Shown: piece by piece, positions 40,539 to 48,489 of the stretch | How positions within the stretch are numbered: the first letter of the stretch is position 1 | How the letters are laid out: every line of letters begins with the position of its first letter | Assembly (NCBI RefSeq): GCF_003148495.1 | Contig: NZ_QGGH01000002.1 | Coordinates: 186,001 to 250,000, forward strand | DNA: 64,000 nt | Direction of reading: 5' to 3' | Source of the DNA: Mesorhizobium loti | GTDB lineage: Bacteria; Pseudomonadota; Alphaproteobacteria; Rhizobiales; Rhizobiaceae | The notes under the pieces: generated by a model | What the model was told of the DNA's origin: nothing | Seen by the model: the letters and a program-made list of their open reading frames with translations, nothing else | Databases searched by the model: none | Translations under genes and position numbers: made by a program

Positions 40539-41843
40539 CTAGCTCGTCTCGTCCATTCGGTCGCGCAGCATGCTCCAGCCAAGCAGTATGTTGGGCGCAT
40601 GCCGCAGCAGCGTATGGAACGGGATCGGCGCCGGCGGCGCAAAGGGCAGCGGCAGGTCGCGGGCCTCGGTTCCAGCGGCCCAGTCCGCCAGCACCTTGCC
40701 CATCGCCGTGGTCATGGCGATGCCGCGGCCGTTGCAGGCGCGACCGGCGATCAGCCCTGGCCCAATGTCCAGGAGATGCGGCAGGAAATCCGGTTCGACC
40801 GCTGCCATTCCCGACCAGCTATAGGCAAGCGGCGGCAATTCGGGCAGGTCGAGATGCCGGGCGAGCCGCTGCCAGATCGTCTGCGGTACGCGCGTATCGG
40901 CGCCGGCACCAAGAATATGCATGCCGCCGCTGATCAGCCGGTTATCCGCGTCGAAGCGGAAGGTGAAGAGATTGCGCCTGGTGTCGCCGACACCTTGCCC
41001 GCCGGGAAGCAACCGGCTGCGCACGTCACGAGGCAGTGGCGCTGTCGCGATCTGAAAAACTTTCAGCGGGAAATAGGTTCGCTGCAATGTTGGATTGAGG
41101 GACCAGCCATAGGCGTTGGTGGCGATCAGCACCTTGCCGGCGCGTACCGATCCCGTCGGCGTTTTCAGCATCCAACCATCGGCTATGCGATCAACCGAGG
41201 TGACGCGCGTCTGCTCGAAGATCTTCGCGCCGGCCTTCTCCGCCGCATCGGCGAGCCCGCGCGCGTAGGTGACTGGATTGAGCACGCCGCCGGAACGATC
41301 CATCCAGCCGCCGATATACCCTGGCACGCCCGTCAGGGCTTCGATTTCCTGCCTATCCAATGTGACTGCCGGCCTGCCGCGCTGCGCCCATTGCCCCGCG
41401 CGTGACTTGACCTTCTCGAAGGCGGCAGGCGAATGCGCCGGCTGGATCCACCCGTTCGGCACGGCGTCGCAGTCGATGCCATGCTGCCGGATCAGGCGGA
41501 AAACCAGGTCGGCGCTGCCGGCGGCGAAATCGATCAGCCTTTCGCCGCGCGAAGGTCCGAGGTGGGCCAGTATGTCGACCGGGTCCATCTTGGCGAAGTT
41601 CGGTACGACGAAGCCCGCATTCCTGCCGGTCGCGCCCCAGGCGATGAATTCGGCTTCGAGAACGGCGACGGAAATGCCTTTCCCGGCGGCGTGCAGCGCG
41701 GTTGAAAGGCCGGAAAAGCCGCCGCCGACGATGGCCAGGTCGACATCGATCCCGCCTTGCAGCGCTGGCCGCTCGCGCCGGTTGCGGCTGACGGCATGCC
41801 ACAGCGAAGTGCCTTGTGCCTCCTGCCAGATCACGGCATTCAT
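40539..41843 (-). CDS. FAD-dependent oxidoreductase, DAO / gamma-glutamylputrescine-oxidase-like
   Basis: Flavoprotein of 434 aa. The FAD motif AIVGGGFSGLSTALHAAGKG lies near residues 36-55, followed by VLEAEFIAWGATGRNAGFV, the pattern of PuuB/OrdL amine oxidases. The substrate half includes SGGVLNPVTYARGLADAA and the C-terminal RACNGRGIAMTTAMGK near 370-385 closes the FAD site. The ATG at 41843 overlaps the LivM stop by 4 nt, so it is the last gene of the Liv-type operon and probably oxidises the imported compound. An amine or N-alkyl amino acid substrate is inferred. A much longer in-frame extension is antisense read-through and was rejected. Confidence 0.9.
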   Translation of the reverse strand: MNAVIWQEAQGTSLWHAVSRNRRERPALQGGIDVDLAIVGGGFSGLSTALHAAGKGISVAVLEAEFIAWGATGRNAGFVVPNFAKMDPVDILAHLGPSRGERLIDFAAGSADLVFRLIRQHGIDCDAVPNGWIQPAHSPAAFEKVKSRAGQWAQRGRPAVTLDRQEIEALTGVPGYIGGWMDRSGGVLNPVTYARGLADAAEKAGAKIFEQTRVTSVDRIADGWMLKTPTGSVRAGKVLIATNAYGWSLNPTLQRTYFPLKVFQIATAPLPRDVRSRLLPGGQGVGDTRRNLFTFRFDADNRLISGGMHILGAGADTRVPQTIWQRLARHLDLPELPPLAYSWSGMAAVEPDFLPHLLDIGPGLIAGRACNGRGIAMTTAMGKVLADWAAGTEARDLPLPFAPPAPIPFHTLLRHAPNILLGWSMLRDRMDETS

Positions 41844-42820
41844 GAGCCGGAACTGCTCTCGCCCGCAGCGATCTTCGCCCGCTTGCTGAAACGTGGCCGC
41901 CGCGGCCTGTCGCCGAACAGGCCGTTCGGTCGGATCAGCAGAATGACGCAGAGCATGACGCCGATGGCGGCGATCTGCAGCGCGGCGGCGCGCGCCTGCT
42001 GTTCGGGCGGGAACAGGATGCTGGTCAGCGTGCCCGAGCCGGCCCATATCGCCCACACCAGGATGCTGCCGATGACGGCGCCGAGATTGCTGCCCGAGCC
42101 GCCGACGATCAGCATCACCCAGACCTGGAAGGTCAGGATCGGCAAATAATTGTCCGGCGCGATGAAGCCAGTGAAATGCGCCTGCAGCGCGCCGGCCAGC
42201 GCCATGATGGCGCCGCCGACGGCAAAGGCCTGGACACGGTAGAAACGCGCGCTCTTGCCAAGCGAGATCGCCGCCCGCTCATCCTCGCGCAGTGCTTTCA
42301 AAACCCGCCCCCACGGGCTGCGCGACAAATGCTCCAAGGCGAGATAGGCGACCAGCGTGACGACCGAGACCACTGCGAGGTTCGACAGGTTGAACAGCAG
42401 CGGCGTCTCGGCAAGGCCGCCGAAGGGGCGCGGGATGAAGCCGATGCCGAACGGGCCGCCCGTCAGCTTCTGCGCATTGAGCGCGACCAGTTGCACGACG
42501 ACGGCAACGCCGAAGGTGGTGATCGCCAAATAGTCGGATCGCAGCCGCAGCGTCGCCATGCCGGTCAGCGCTGCGGCGATGCCGCCGACGACCATGGCGC
42601 CGAGCCAGCCGACAAGGATCGGCAGACCGAAGCCGCCCAGCCGCGCGGCATCGTCCGGTGTGGTCAGCAGCGCCGATGTATAGGCGCCGATGGCGACGAA
42701 GCCGGCGAGGCCGACATTGAACAGGCCGGTCAGGCCCCACTGCAGATTGAGACCCAGCGTGACCAGCGAGAAGATCAGCGCGGTGGTCAGGAAGAAGGCG
42801 CCGTAGCCGAGCAGGTCCAT
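41840..42820 (-). CDS. Branched-chain-type ABC permease, LivM type
   Basis: Inner-membrane permease (326 aa). ATG 42820 gives MDLLGYGAFFLTTALIFSLV; the hallmark GLTGLFNVGLAGFVAIGAY follows at about 29-47, and RVLKALREDERAAISLGKS is the ATPase-contact loop (about 190-208). It ends RPNGLFGDRP plus a basic tail. The start shares one base with the LivH stop (TGATG), and the stop overlaps the FAD oxidase start. The open frame continues upstream to 43849 in the wrong reading of LivH and is not a fusion. Confidence 0.92.
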   Translation of the reverse strand: MDLLGYGAFFLTTALIFSLVTLGLNLQWGLTGLFNVGLAGFVAIGAYTSALLTTPDDAARLGGFGLPILVGWLGAMVVGGIAAALTGMATLRLRSDYLAITTFGVAVVVQLVALNAQKLTGGPFGIGFIPRPFGGLAETPLLFNLSNLAVVSVVTLVAYLALEHLSRSPWGRVLKALREDERAAISLGKSARFYRVQAFAVGGAIMALAGALQAHFTGFIAPDNYLPILTFQVWVMLIVGGSGSNLGAVIGSILVWAIWAGSGTLTSILFPPEQQARAAALQIAAIGVMLCVILLIRPNGLFGDRPRRPRFSKRAKIAAGESSSGS

Positions 42821-43728
42821 CAGCGTTCCCTCACACCAAAAAGGCCGATCGGCCGCACGAACAGCACCGCCATCAGGATGATGAAGGAGACCGCGGCGCG
42901 CCATTCGGCGCCGATCAATTGCACGGCACCTGCTTCGGCGAGCCCGATGATCAGGCCGCCGAGCACCGCACCGGGGATGCTGCCGATGCCGCCGAGAATG
43001 GCGGCGGCAAACATCGGCAGCAGCATGTCGAAGCCCATGAACGGGCGGATCTGCACCAGAATGCCAATCATCACGCCGGCCACGCAGGCGAGCGCGCCGC
43101 CGATGACCCAGGTGACGCGCACCACGCTGGCAACGTCGATGCCGACGATGCGGGCCAGTGCCGCGTTCTGGCTCAAGGCCTGCATCGAGCGGCCGGTCTG
43201 CGTGCGCGTCATCAACAGATGCACGGCGAGCACCAGCACGGCGGTCAGCAGCAAGAGCGCGATCTGGTCGGGCGTGATGCGGATGCCGAAGCCGACCGGC
43301 ATGGCGATCTGGATCGCCCGGCTGAAATAGGTCGGCCGCGAGGTGAAGGTGAATTCGAGCAGGCTGCGCAGCGCCATCGAGGCGCCGAAGCTCGCCATCA
43401 CCACGATGATCGCCTGGCCTTGCGAACGCAGCCGCGCGAACAGCACCTTGTCGAGCAGCAGCGCCAAGAGGGCGGTGAAGGCCATGCCGACAGCGAGCGC
43501 AACAATCAGCGGCCAGCCAAAGGAGAGGGGACCAATGGGTGCCACCTTGCCAACCATCGCGCCGATAGCACTGACGACGGCCAGCGTCGCATAGGTGCCC
43601 CAGGCCATGAAGTCGCCATGGGCAAAGTTCGAGAAGCGCAGGATCGAATAGGTGAGCGTCACGCCGATGGCGCCGAGGCCGATCATCGAACCCGTCAGCA
43701 GCCCGTCGACGACAAATTGCAGGCTCAT
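42820..43728 (-). CDS. Branched-chain-type ABC permease, LivH type
   Basis: Inner-membrane permease (302 aa). ATG 43728 has the near-ideal ribosome site AAAGGAGGT. LTYSILRFSNFAHGDFMAWG (about 22-41) is the LivH signature, and SMQALSQNAALARIVGID (about 183-200) is the cytoplasmic coupling loop. The C-terminus RPIGLFGVRER is standard. Overlaps the LivF-type ATPase stop by 4 nt. Confidence 0.93.
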   Translation of the reverse strand: MSLQFVVDGLLTGSMIGLGAIGVTLTYSILRFSNFAHGDFMAWGTYATLAVVSAIGAMVGKVAPIGPLSFGWPLIVALAVGMAFTALLALLLDKVLFARLRSQGQAIIVVMASFGASMALRSLLEFTFTSRPTYFSRAIQIAMPVGFGIRITPDQIALLLLTAVLVLAVHLLMTRTQTGRSMQALSQNAALARIVGIDVASVVRVTWVIGGALACVAGVMIGILVQIRPFMGFDMLLPMFAAAILGGIGSIPGAVLGGLIIGLAEAGAVQLIGAEWRAAVSFIILMAVLFVRPIGLFGVRER

Positions 43729-44474
43729 GCCCCACCTCCTTTCTCGGCGTGCAGCGGGCGCTGGCCGAGATAGAGTTCGGCGACCACCGGATCGTTCCAC
43801 AGTTCGGAGGCGATGCCCTCGTGCCGGTCCTTGCCCTCGACCAGCACATAGGCGCGGTCGCCGATGGCGAGCGCTGCCTTGGCGTTCTGCTCGACGAGCA
43901 GGATGGTGACGCCGGATTTGCGGATGCCGGCCAGCATCTCGAACACCATCGACACGAATTTCGGCGACAGGCCGGCCGACGGTTCGTCGAGCACCAGCAC
44001 CTTGGGATGGACGATCAGGGCCCGGGCAACGGCGAGCATCTGCCGCTGTCCGCCCGACAGGTTGCCGGCGGCGGTGCGGCGCTGGCGCACGAGGTCGGGG
44101 AAGGCGGTATACATTTCCTCGATGCGGGCAGGGATTTCGCGCCGCTCGAGGATGCCGCAGGCAACTTTTAAATTGTCCTCGACCGACATCAGCGGGAAGA
44201 TGTTTTCGGTCTGCGGTACGAAGGCCAGCCCAAGCCGCACCATGGTGTGCGCGGGGGCGGCCGTGATGTCCTTGCCGTCCAAAAACACCGTGCCGCCGGT
44301 GATCGGGACGAGGCCGGCGATGGCCTTGATGAAGCTCGACTTGCCGGCGCCGTTGGGGCCGAGCACGACGACGATCTCGCCTTTTTTGACGGTGATCGAG
44401 GCGCCGCGCACGATCGGCACGCCGGGCTCGTAACCAGCTTCAAGGCCGCGGACATCGAGGACGATCTCGCTCAT
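43725..44474 (-). CDS. Branched-chain-type ABC transporter ATP-binding protein, LivF type
   Basis: ATPase (249 aa). Walker A GPNGAGKSS (about 39-47), VPQTENIFPLMSV, signature LSGGQRQMLAVARAL, Walker B LVLDEPSAGLSP and VEQNAKAAL as the switch region are all present. LivF length. It starts at ATG 44474, overlapping the LivG stop by 4 nt. Works with the LivG-type ATPase and the two permeases downstream; the binding protein is on the divergent arm at 48490. Confidence 0.94.
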   Translation of the reverse strand: MSEIVLDVRGLEAGYEPGVPIVRGASITVKKGEIVVVLGPNGAGKSSFIKAIAGLVPITGGTVFLDGKDITAAPAHTMVRLGLAFVPQTENIFPLMSVEDNLKVACGILERREIPARIEEMYTAFPDLVRQRRTAAGNLSGGQRQMLAVARALIVHPKVLVLDEPSAGLSPKFVSMVFEMLAGIRKSGVTILLVEQNAKAALAIGDRAYVLVEGKDRHEGIASELWNDPVVAELYLGQRPLHAEKGGGA

Positions 44475-45268
44475 GCGGCGCCTCCGAGATAGGCCTCGAT
44501 GACGCGCGGGTCGCGCGCGACCTCTTCGGCCGTACCTTCGCTGAGCAACTGGCCGCTCGCCATGACCAGGACGCGATGGCAGAGCCGCGTCACCATGTCG
44601 ATGTTATGCTCGATCAGCAGGAAGGTGATGCCGCGCGCATTGATGTCGCGGATGCGGTCGATGATGACTTCGAGCAGCGTCGCGTTGACGCCGGCCGCCG
44701 GTTCGTCGAGCAGGATGATCGCCGGGTCGGCCATCATCACGCGGGCGAGTTCGAGCAGCTTGCGCTGGCCGCCCGAAAGCACGCGCGCCGGCTCGTGCGC
44801 GAGGTGGGTGAGGGTGACCAGTTCCAGCAGTTCGAGCGCCTTTGCCCTAGCGGCTCTCTCCTGCGCCGCCACCCGCCATGGCGTGACGAAATTGGCGAGC
44901 AGCTTTTCGCCGGCCTGGCCCTGTGCCGCCAGCATGATGTTTTCGATCAGCGTCAGATTGGGCAGCGGGCGCGGGATCTGGAAGGTGCGGCCAAGGCCAC
45001 GGCCGATGCGCAGATGCGCGGCTTCGCCCGAGACAGGCGTGCCGTTGAGCAGGATCTCGCCGCTGGTCGGCAGGATGCTGCCGGCGAGCAGATCGAACAT
45101 CGTCGTCTTGCCGGCGCCGTTGGGGCCGATCAGGCCGAGGATTTCTCCCGCTTTGACGTCAAACGAGACGTCGTTGACCGCGACAAGGCCACCGAACCGC
45201 CTGACGACATTTTTTGCCGTCAGAACCGGCGCGCGGGTTTCCCCTTGCCGTTTGGTTGCCTCGCTCAT
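44471..45268 (-). CDS. Branched-chain-type ABC transporter ATP-binding protein, LivG type
   Basis: First ATPase and first gene of the LivG-F-H-M-oxidase operon (265 aa). Walker A GPNGAGKTT, FQIPRPLPNLTLIENIM (LivG hallmark), signature LSGGQRKLLELARVM, Walker B ILLDEPAAGVN and IEHNIDMVTRLC. ATG 45268 has AGAGGG ahead; a TTG one codon upstream is unlikely. Divergent from the GntR gene across a 126-nt gap with a TGTGATCACA operator candidate. Confidence 0.94.
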   Translation of the reverse strand: MSEATKRQGETRAPVLTAKNVVRRFGGLVAVNDVSFDVKAGEILGLIGPNGAGKTTMFDLLAGSILPTSGEILLNGTPVSGEAAHLRIGRGLGRTFQIPRPLPNLTLIENIMLAAQGQAGEKLLANFVTPWRVAAQERAARAKALELLELVTLTHLAHEPARVLSGGQRKLLELARVMMADPAIILLDEPAAGVNATLLEVIIDRIRDINARGITFLLIEHNIDMVTRLCHRVLVMASGQLLSEGTAEEVARDPRVIEAYLGGAA

Positions 45269-45315
45269 CAAACCCTCTGGCCGAAGGCGATCGTTGCCGC
45301 CTCCTGATTATGATT

Positions 45316-45338
45316 TGTGATCACACTTGCTTTGATCA
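45316..45338. promoter_or_regulatory. Operator candidate: TGTGATCACA plus TGATCA
   Basis: A perfect 10-bp palindrome TGTGATCACA (45316-45325) is followed by a second TGATCA (45333-45338), with centres 15 nt apart. They lie in the gap between the divergent LivG (45268) and GntR (45395) starts. The TGT-N4-ACA shape suits GntR/FCD regulators, so the adjacent GntR protein is the natural ligand and could repress both arms. Confidence 0.55.
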
Positions 45339-45394
45339 CGCTATTCGGCTTTAATTTCATCCGCAAGCCGAAAACCGGCCAAGAACGGAATTCC

Positions 45395-46129
45395 ATGCAA
45401 AAGGCTGCCATCGAAAAGAACAACGAGGCGATCGCTGCCCAGCTTGCGCCGGTCGGCCGCGAAACCGTGCAGGACCGTGTCTACTCCGAACTGCGCCGCG
45501 CCTTGATTGGCGGCCTGTTCGAGCCGAGCCAGGTGCTGACCATCCGTGGCCTTGCCGATGCGCTGGTCACCTCGACCATGCCGGTGCGCGAGGCGCTCGG
45601 CCGGCTGATCACGGAAAAGGCGCTGGAGGCGCTGCCCAATCGTTCGGTGCGCGTGCCGCCGATCACGCTGGAACGCCTCGACGATCTCCTGCGTGCCCGC
45701 ATCCTGATCGAAGGCGAGGCAATCGCACTGGCCGCCGCCCGCATGGGGCCGCGCCAGATCGCTACCATCGAAACCATTCTTGCCGAATGGGACGAAATGC
45801 GGGCGTTGAAGCACAAGAAGGACGTCGATCGCGAAGTGACGCTCAACCAGAGCTTTCATTTCGAGATTTATCGTTCCTGCGGCTCGGCCGTGCTGATCCC
45901 GATGATCGAGAGCCTGTGGCTGCAATCGGGTCCCTGCATCCGCGTCGCCATCTATGCCTTCTCGGAAGCTGGCGAGGTCGACACCGCCCAGTATCACCGC
46001 CGCATCGTCACGGCGCTGTCCACGCAGGATGCGCAGGCCGCGCGTGAATCACTGGTCGCCGACATCAGCCGACCCTTCACCTTCCTGCGCAGCAAGCTGC
46101 AGGCCGCCGCCGCGAAAGACCAGACATGA
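45395..46129 (+). CDS. GntR-family regulator (FCD C-terminal domain)
   Basis: Regulator (244 aa): winged helix at about residues 25-90 (ALIGGLFEPSQVLTIRGLAD then STMPVREALGRLITEKALE) and an FCD helical domain with TLNQSFHFEIYRSCGSAV and AQYHRRIVTALS supplying the ligand/metal His residues. ATG 45395 is chosen because upstream codons run into the AT-rich promoter; the ribosome site is weak. First gene of a plus-strand operon, overlapping the next gene by 4 nt, and the probable controller of both divergent arms. Confidence 0.92.
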   Translation: MQKAAIEKNNEAIAAQLAPVGRETVQDRVYSELRRALIGGLFEPSQVLTIRGLADALVTSTMPVREALGRLITEKALEALPNRSVRVPPITLERLDDLLRARILIEGEAIALAAARMGPRQIATIETILAEWDEMRALKHKKDVDREVTLNQSFHFEIYRSCGSAVLIPMIESLWLQSGPCIRVAIYAFSEAGEVDTAQYHRRIVTALSTQDAQAARESLVADISRPFTFLRSKLQAAAAKDQT

Positions 46130-46608
46130 CCGCCATCAGGATCACCGAGCCGCGTTCGCAGCTTTCCGTCACGGCATTGTTGCTGCCCGAGAAGGCACCG
46201 GAAAACGCTGCCTTCCTCTTGGCCTATCTCGGCACGCCACGCGTCGTCCCGGGCATCCATGCGATGTGGACAGGGCCGGAAATCTCATGTCCGGTTCCAT
46301 CAGCCGATCTTGAGGGCCAGGCCTATGCCAGGCCGTTGCCGGCCGAGAACGCGACGCTGACGCCGCAGCCGGGCGACATCGTGCTATCCTATGTGCCGCC
46401 ACACATGTGGGGTGGCAACCCCAATGCGATCTTCGACATCGGCCTCTATTACGGGCAGGGGGCGCGGCTGCTGTTCCCGATCGGCTGGCTGGCCGGCAGC
46501 GTGGTGGCGCAGGTGCGTGCCGGGGAGCGCGATCAATTCGCCGCCGCTTGCGGTGTCATCCGCCGCAACGGCGCCTGCGATGTCACCTTCAGTCTGGTGG
46601 AGGCTTGA
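46126..46608 (+). CDS. DUF3830-like protein (cyclophilin-like fold suspected)
   Basis: Unknown-function protein of 160 aa. The pattern APENAAFLLAYLG, then GIHAMWTGPEISCPVPS, then PAENATLTPQPGDIVLSY and a final DIGLYYGQGARLLFPIGWLA resembles the DUF3830 family, thought to have a cyclophilin-like beta-barrel. I base this on recalled pattern, not an alignment. No signal peptide or membrane segment. ATG 46126 overlaps the GntR stop; 1 nt separates its stop from the next start. Always-adjacent placement to transporter and reductase genes suggests a small-molecule binding or isomerase-type role in the same pathway. Confidence 0.6.
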   Translation: MTAIRITEPRSQLSVTALLLPEKAPENAAFLLAYLGTPRVVPGIHAMWTGPEISCPVPSADLEGQAYARPLPAENATLTPQPGDIVLSYVPPHMWGGNPNAIFDIGLYYGQGARLLFPIGWLAGSVVAQVRAGERDQFAAACGVIRRNGACDVTFSLVEA

Positions 46609-46609
46609 C

Positions 46610-46963
46610 ATGACCGACGACAGTTTCGAGCTGTTCGATCTGCGCGTCGAGGCGATCATCCCGAAGGGCAGACCGATCTATTGCGGCGCCAAGGCCGGCG
46701 ACTATTTCGAGCTCAAGGGCGAGATGCTGTCGATGCCGGCAGGGCAGGGCTTTTCGATCTATTCGCTCGCCGCCGTGTTGCCGCTGCTGGCGGCCAAGCA
46801 GCGCCTGACCCACCCGAACGACTGGATGACCTCGGACGCCGAGATCGCTTGTCCCGATCCCAATTGCGCCAGCCGGCTCCGGATCGTCAGGGTGGCCAAG
46901 CGGCGGTTCAGCCACGCCGAGACCACGGCGGTGCCGCTGCCGAAAGAGGATGACCTGACATGA
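46610..46963 (+). CDS. TIGR04076-family small protein
   Basis: Conserved small protein of unknown function (117 aa). DLRVEAIIPKGRPIYCGAKA, then GDYFELKGEMLSMPAGQGFS and the near-terminal IACPDPNCASRLRIVRV fit the TIGR04076 pattern (a Cys early, a glycine-rich middle, CPDP late). The three Cys residues (one early, two in CPDPNC) could bind metal. ATG 46610 lies 1 nt after the previous stop; the stop overlaps the reductase start by 4 nt. Function unknown; operon membership implies a part in the same catabolic step. Confidence 0.7.
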   Translation: MTDDSFELFDLRVEAIIPKGRPIYCGAKAGDYFELKGEMLSMPAGQGFSIYSLAAVLPLLAAKQRLTHPNDWMTSDAEIACPDPNCASRLRIVRVAKRRFSHAETTAVPLPKEDDLT

Positions 46964-48015
46964 CCGCCAAGACCTTCGAACTCGGCCCCGGCTACACCAT
47001 CTCGCGCGTCATTCGCGGCGGCTGGCAGCTGGCCGGTGGCCACGGCGCCATCGACCGCAGCCAAGCGGTTGCCGATCTGATCGCCACTTTCGATGCCGGC
47101 ATCTGGACCTATGATTGCGCCGACATCTACACCGGTGTCGAGGAGCTCATCGGCGCCGCGCGCCTGCGGCTGGCCAGCGAGCGCGGCCTCGACGTTGCGG
47201 CCCGGATGAAGGTGCACACCAAGCTGGTGCCCGACCTCGAACGGCTGGCCAGCATCAGCCGCGATTACATCAGGGGCATTGTCGACCAGTCGCTGCGGCG
47301 GCTGAAGACCGAGCGGCTCGATCTCGTGCAGTTCCACTGGTGGGACTATGATCAGCCTCGCTATGTCGAGGCGATGGGCTGGCTCGACGAACTTCGGCTG
47401 GAAGGCAAGGTGCGCAATCTCGGCACCACCAATTTTGACACGCCGCGGCTTGCCGAAATCCTCGCCGCCGGCATTCCGCTGGTCAGCCAGCAACTGCAAT
47501 ATTCGGTGCTCGACCAGCGGCCTGGCAACAGCCTTGTGGGCCTCGCCGCCAAGAACGGCGTCAGCTTCCTCTGCTATGGCTCAGTTGCCGGCGGCTTTCT
47601 CAGCGACAAATGGCTCGGCGTGGCCGAACCGGTCACGCCGCTCGAAAACCGTTCGCTGGTCAAATACAAGCTGATCATCGATGATTTCGGCGGCTGGGAC
47701 CTGTTCCAGCAATTGCTTCAGGCACTGAAGGCCGTTGGCGACCGCCATGGCGTCGACATTGCCACCATCGCCAGCGCCTGGGTGCTGGAGCAGCCGCAAG
47801 TGGCGGCCGTCATCGTCGGCGCCCGCAACCAGGCGCACGCCATTGCCAATGCGAAAACCATGGACGTTGCGCTCGACGCCGAGGACCGGGCGCAGATAGC
47901 GGCCATCATCGCGCAGGGCACCGGCCTCGAGGGTGACGTCTACACGCTGGAGCGCGACCGCCACGGCCGCCACGGTTCGATCATGCATTACAACCTCAAT
48001 GCGGGGAAGAAATGA
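46960..48015 (+). CDS. Aldo/keto reductase family oxidoreductase
   Basis: NAD(P)-dependent TIM-barrel oxidoreductase (351 aa). Tetrad region: TYDCADIYTGVEELIG (Asp and Tyr, about 48-63), ARMKVHTKLVPD (Lys) and LVQFHWWDYD (His, about 124-133). The cofactor end shows VGARNQAHAIANAK (about 285-298). Somewhat longer than typical members through a C-terminal extension with HGRHGSIMHYNLN. Starts by ATGA overlap and its own stop overlaps the NTF2-like gene. It could reduce an aldehyde or ketone formed by the FAD oxidase of the divergent operon. Confidence 0.88.
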   Translation: MTAKTFELGPGYTISRVIRGGWQLAGGHGAIDRSQAVADLIATFDAGIWTYDCADIYTGVEELIGAARLRLASERGLDVAARMKVHTKLVPDLERLASISRDYIRGIVDQSLRRLKTERLDLVQFHWWDYDQPRYVEAMGWLDELRLEGKVRNLGTTNFDTPRLAEILAAGIPLVSQQLQYSVLDQRPGNSLVGLAAKNGVSFLCYGSVAGGFLSDKWLGVAEPVTPLENRSLVKYKLIIDDFGGWDLFQQLLQALKAVGDRHGVDIATIASAWVLEQPQVAAVIVGARNQAHAIANAKTMDVALDAEDRAQIAAIIAQGTGLEGDVYTLERDRHGRHGSIMHYNLNAGKK

Positions 48016-48440
48016 GCGGCGAACCCTCCCTGTTTTCACGCGCCAGCGCCGAAATCATCGATCTGCATCGCTTCTTCGTCGACTGGTTCGTCGCCGCGCG
48101 AGCCAACACGGTGGACTTCGGCCGCTTCGAACGCGCCATGGGCGAAGACCTCAGCATGGTGGCGCCGGACGGGCAGGTCCTCGATCGCGAAGCGGTCGTC
48201 GATCATGTCCGCTCAAGCCGCGCCTCTTGCGACGACGGTTTTGCCATTTCGATCGAGGACATCCGGCCCGGCTGGCAGGACGCCGATACCATCGTCGTCC
48301 TTTATGTCGAAGCGCAGCTACGCGCGGGCAAGCACAGCCGTCGCCAGTCGAGCGCCGTCTTCACCACCAGTTCATCGGCGCCCAACGGCGTCGAATGGCG
48401 ACATCTGCATGAAACCTGGCTGCAGGTGCCGGAACGCTGA
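48012..48440 (+). CDS. NTF2-like / DUF4440-type small protein
   Basis: Small protein (142 aa) with the alpha+beta cone pattern of SnoaL/DUF4440 domains: an N-terminal helix IIDLHRFFVDWFVAARANTV, DLSMVAPDGQVLDREAVVDHV as the first strands, and a sheet ending VEWRHLHETWLQVPE. Such domains are isomerases, hydratases or association domains. Starts by ATGA overlap with the reductase. No catalytic assignment is possible from sequence alone. Confidence 0.75.
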   Translation: MSGEPSLFSRASAEIIDLHRFFVDWFVAARANTVDFGRFERAMGEDLSMVAPDGQVLDREAVVDHVRSSRASCDDGFAISIEDIRPGWQDADTIVVLYVEAQLRAGKHSRRQSSAVFTTSSSAPNGVEWRHLHETWLQVPER

Positions 48441-48489
48441 AACAGGCTCCAGAGATCAAATACAGTTGAGTAACGAAAGGGGAACAACA

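Noticed and set aside
41840..43849. Apparent 669-aa permease
   Set aside because: Residues before 42820 are an out-of-frame reading of LivH; the real LivM begins at 42820 with a normal N-terminus.
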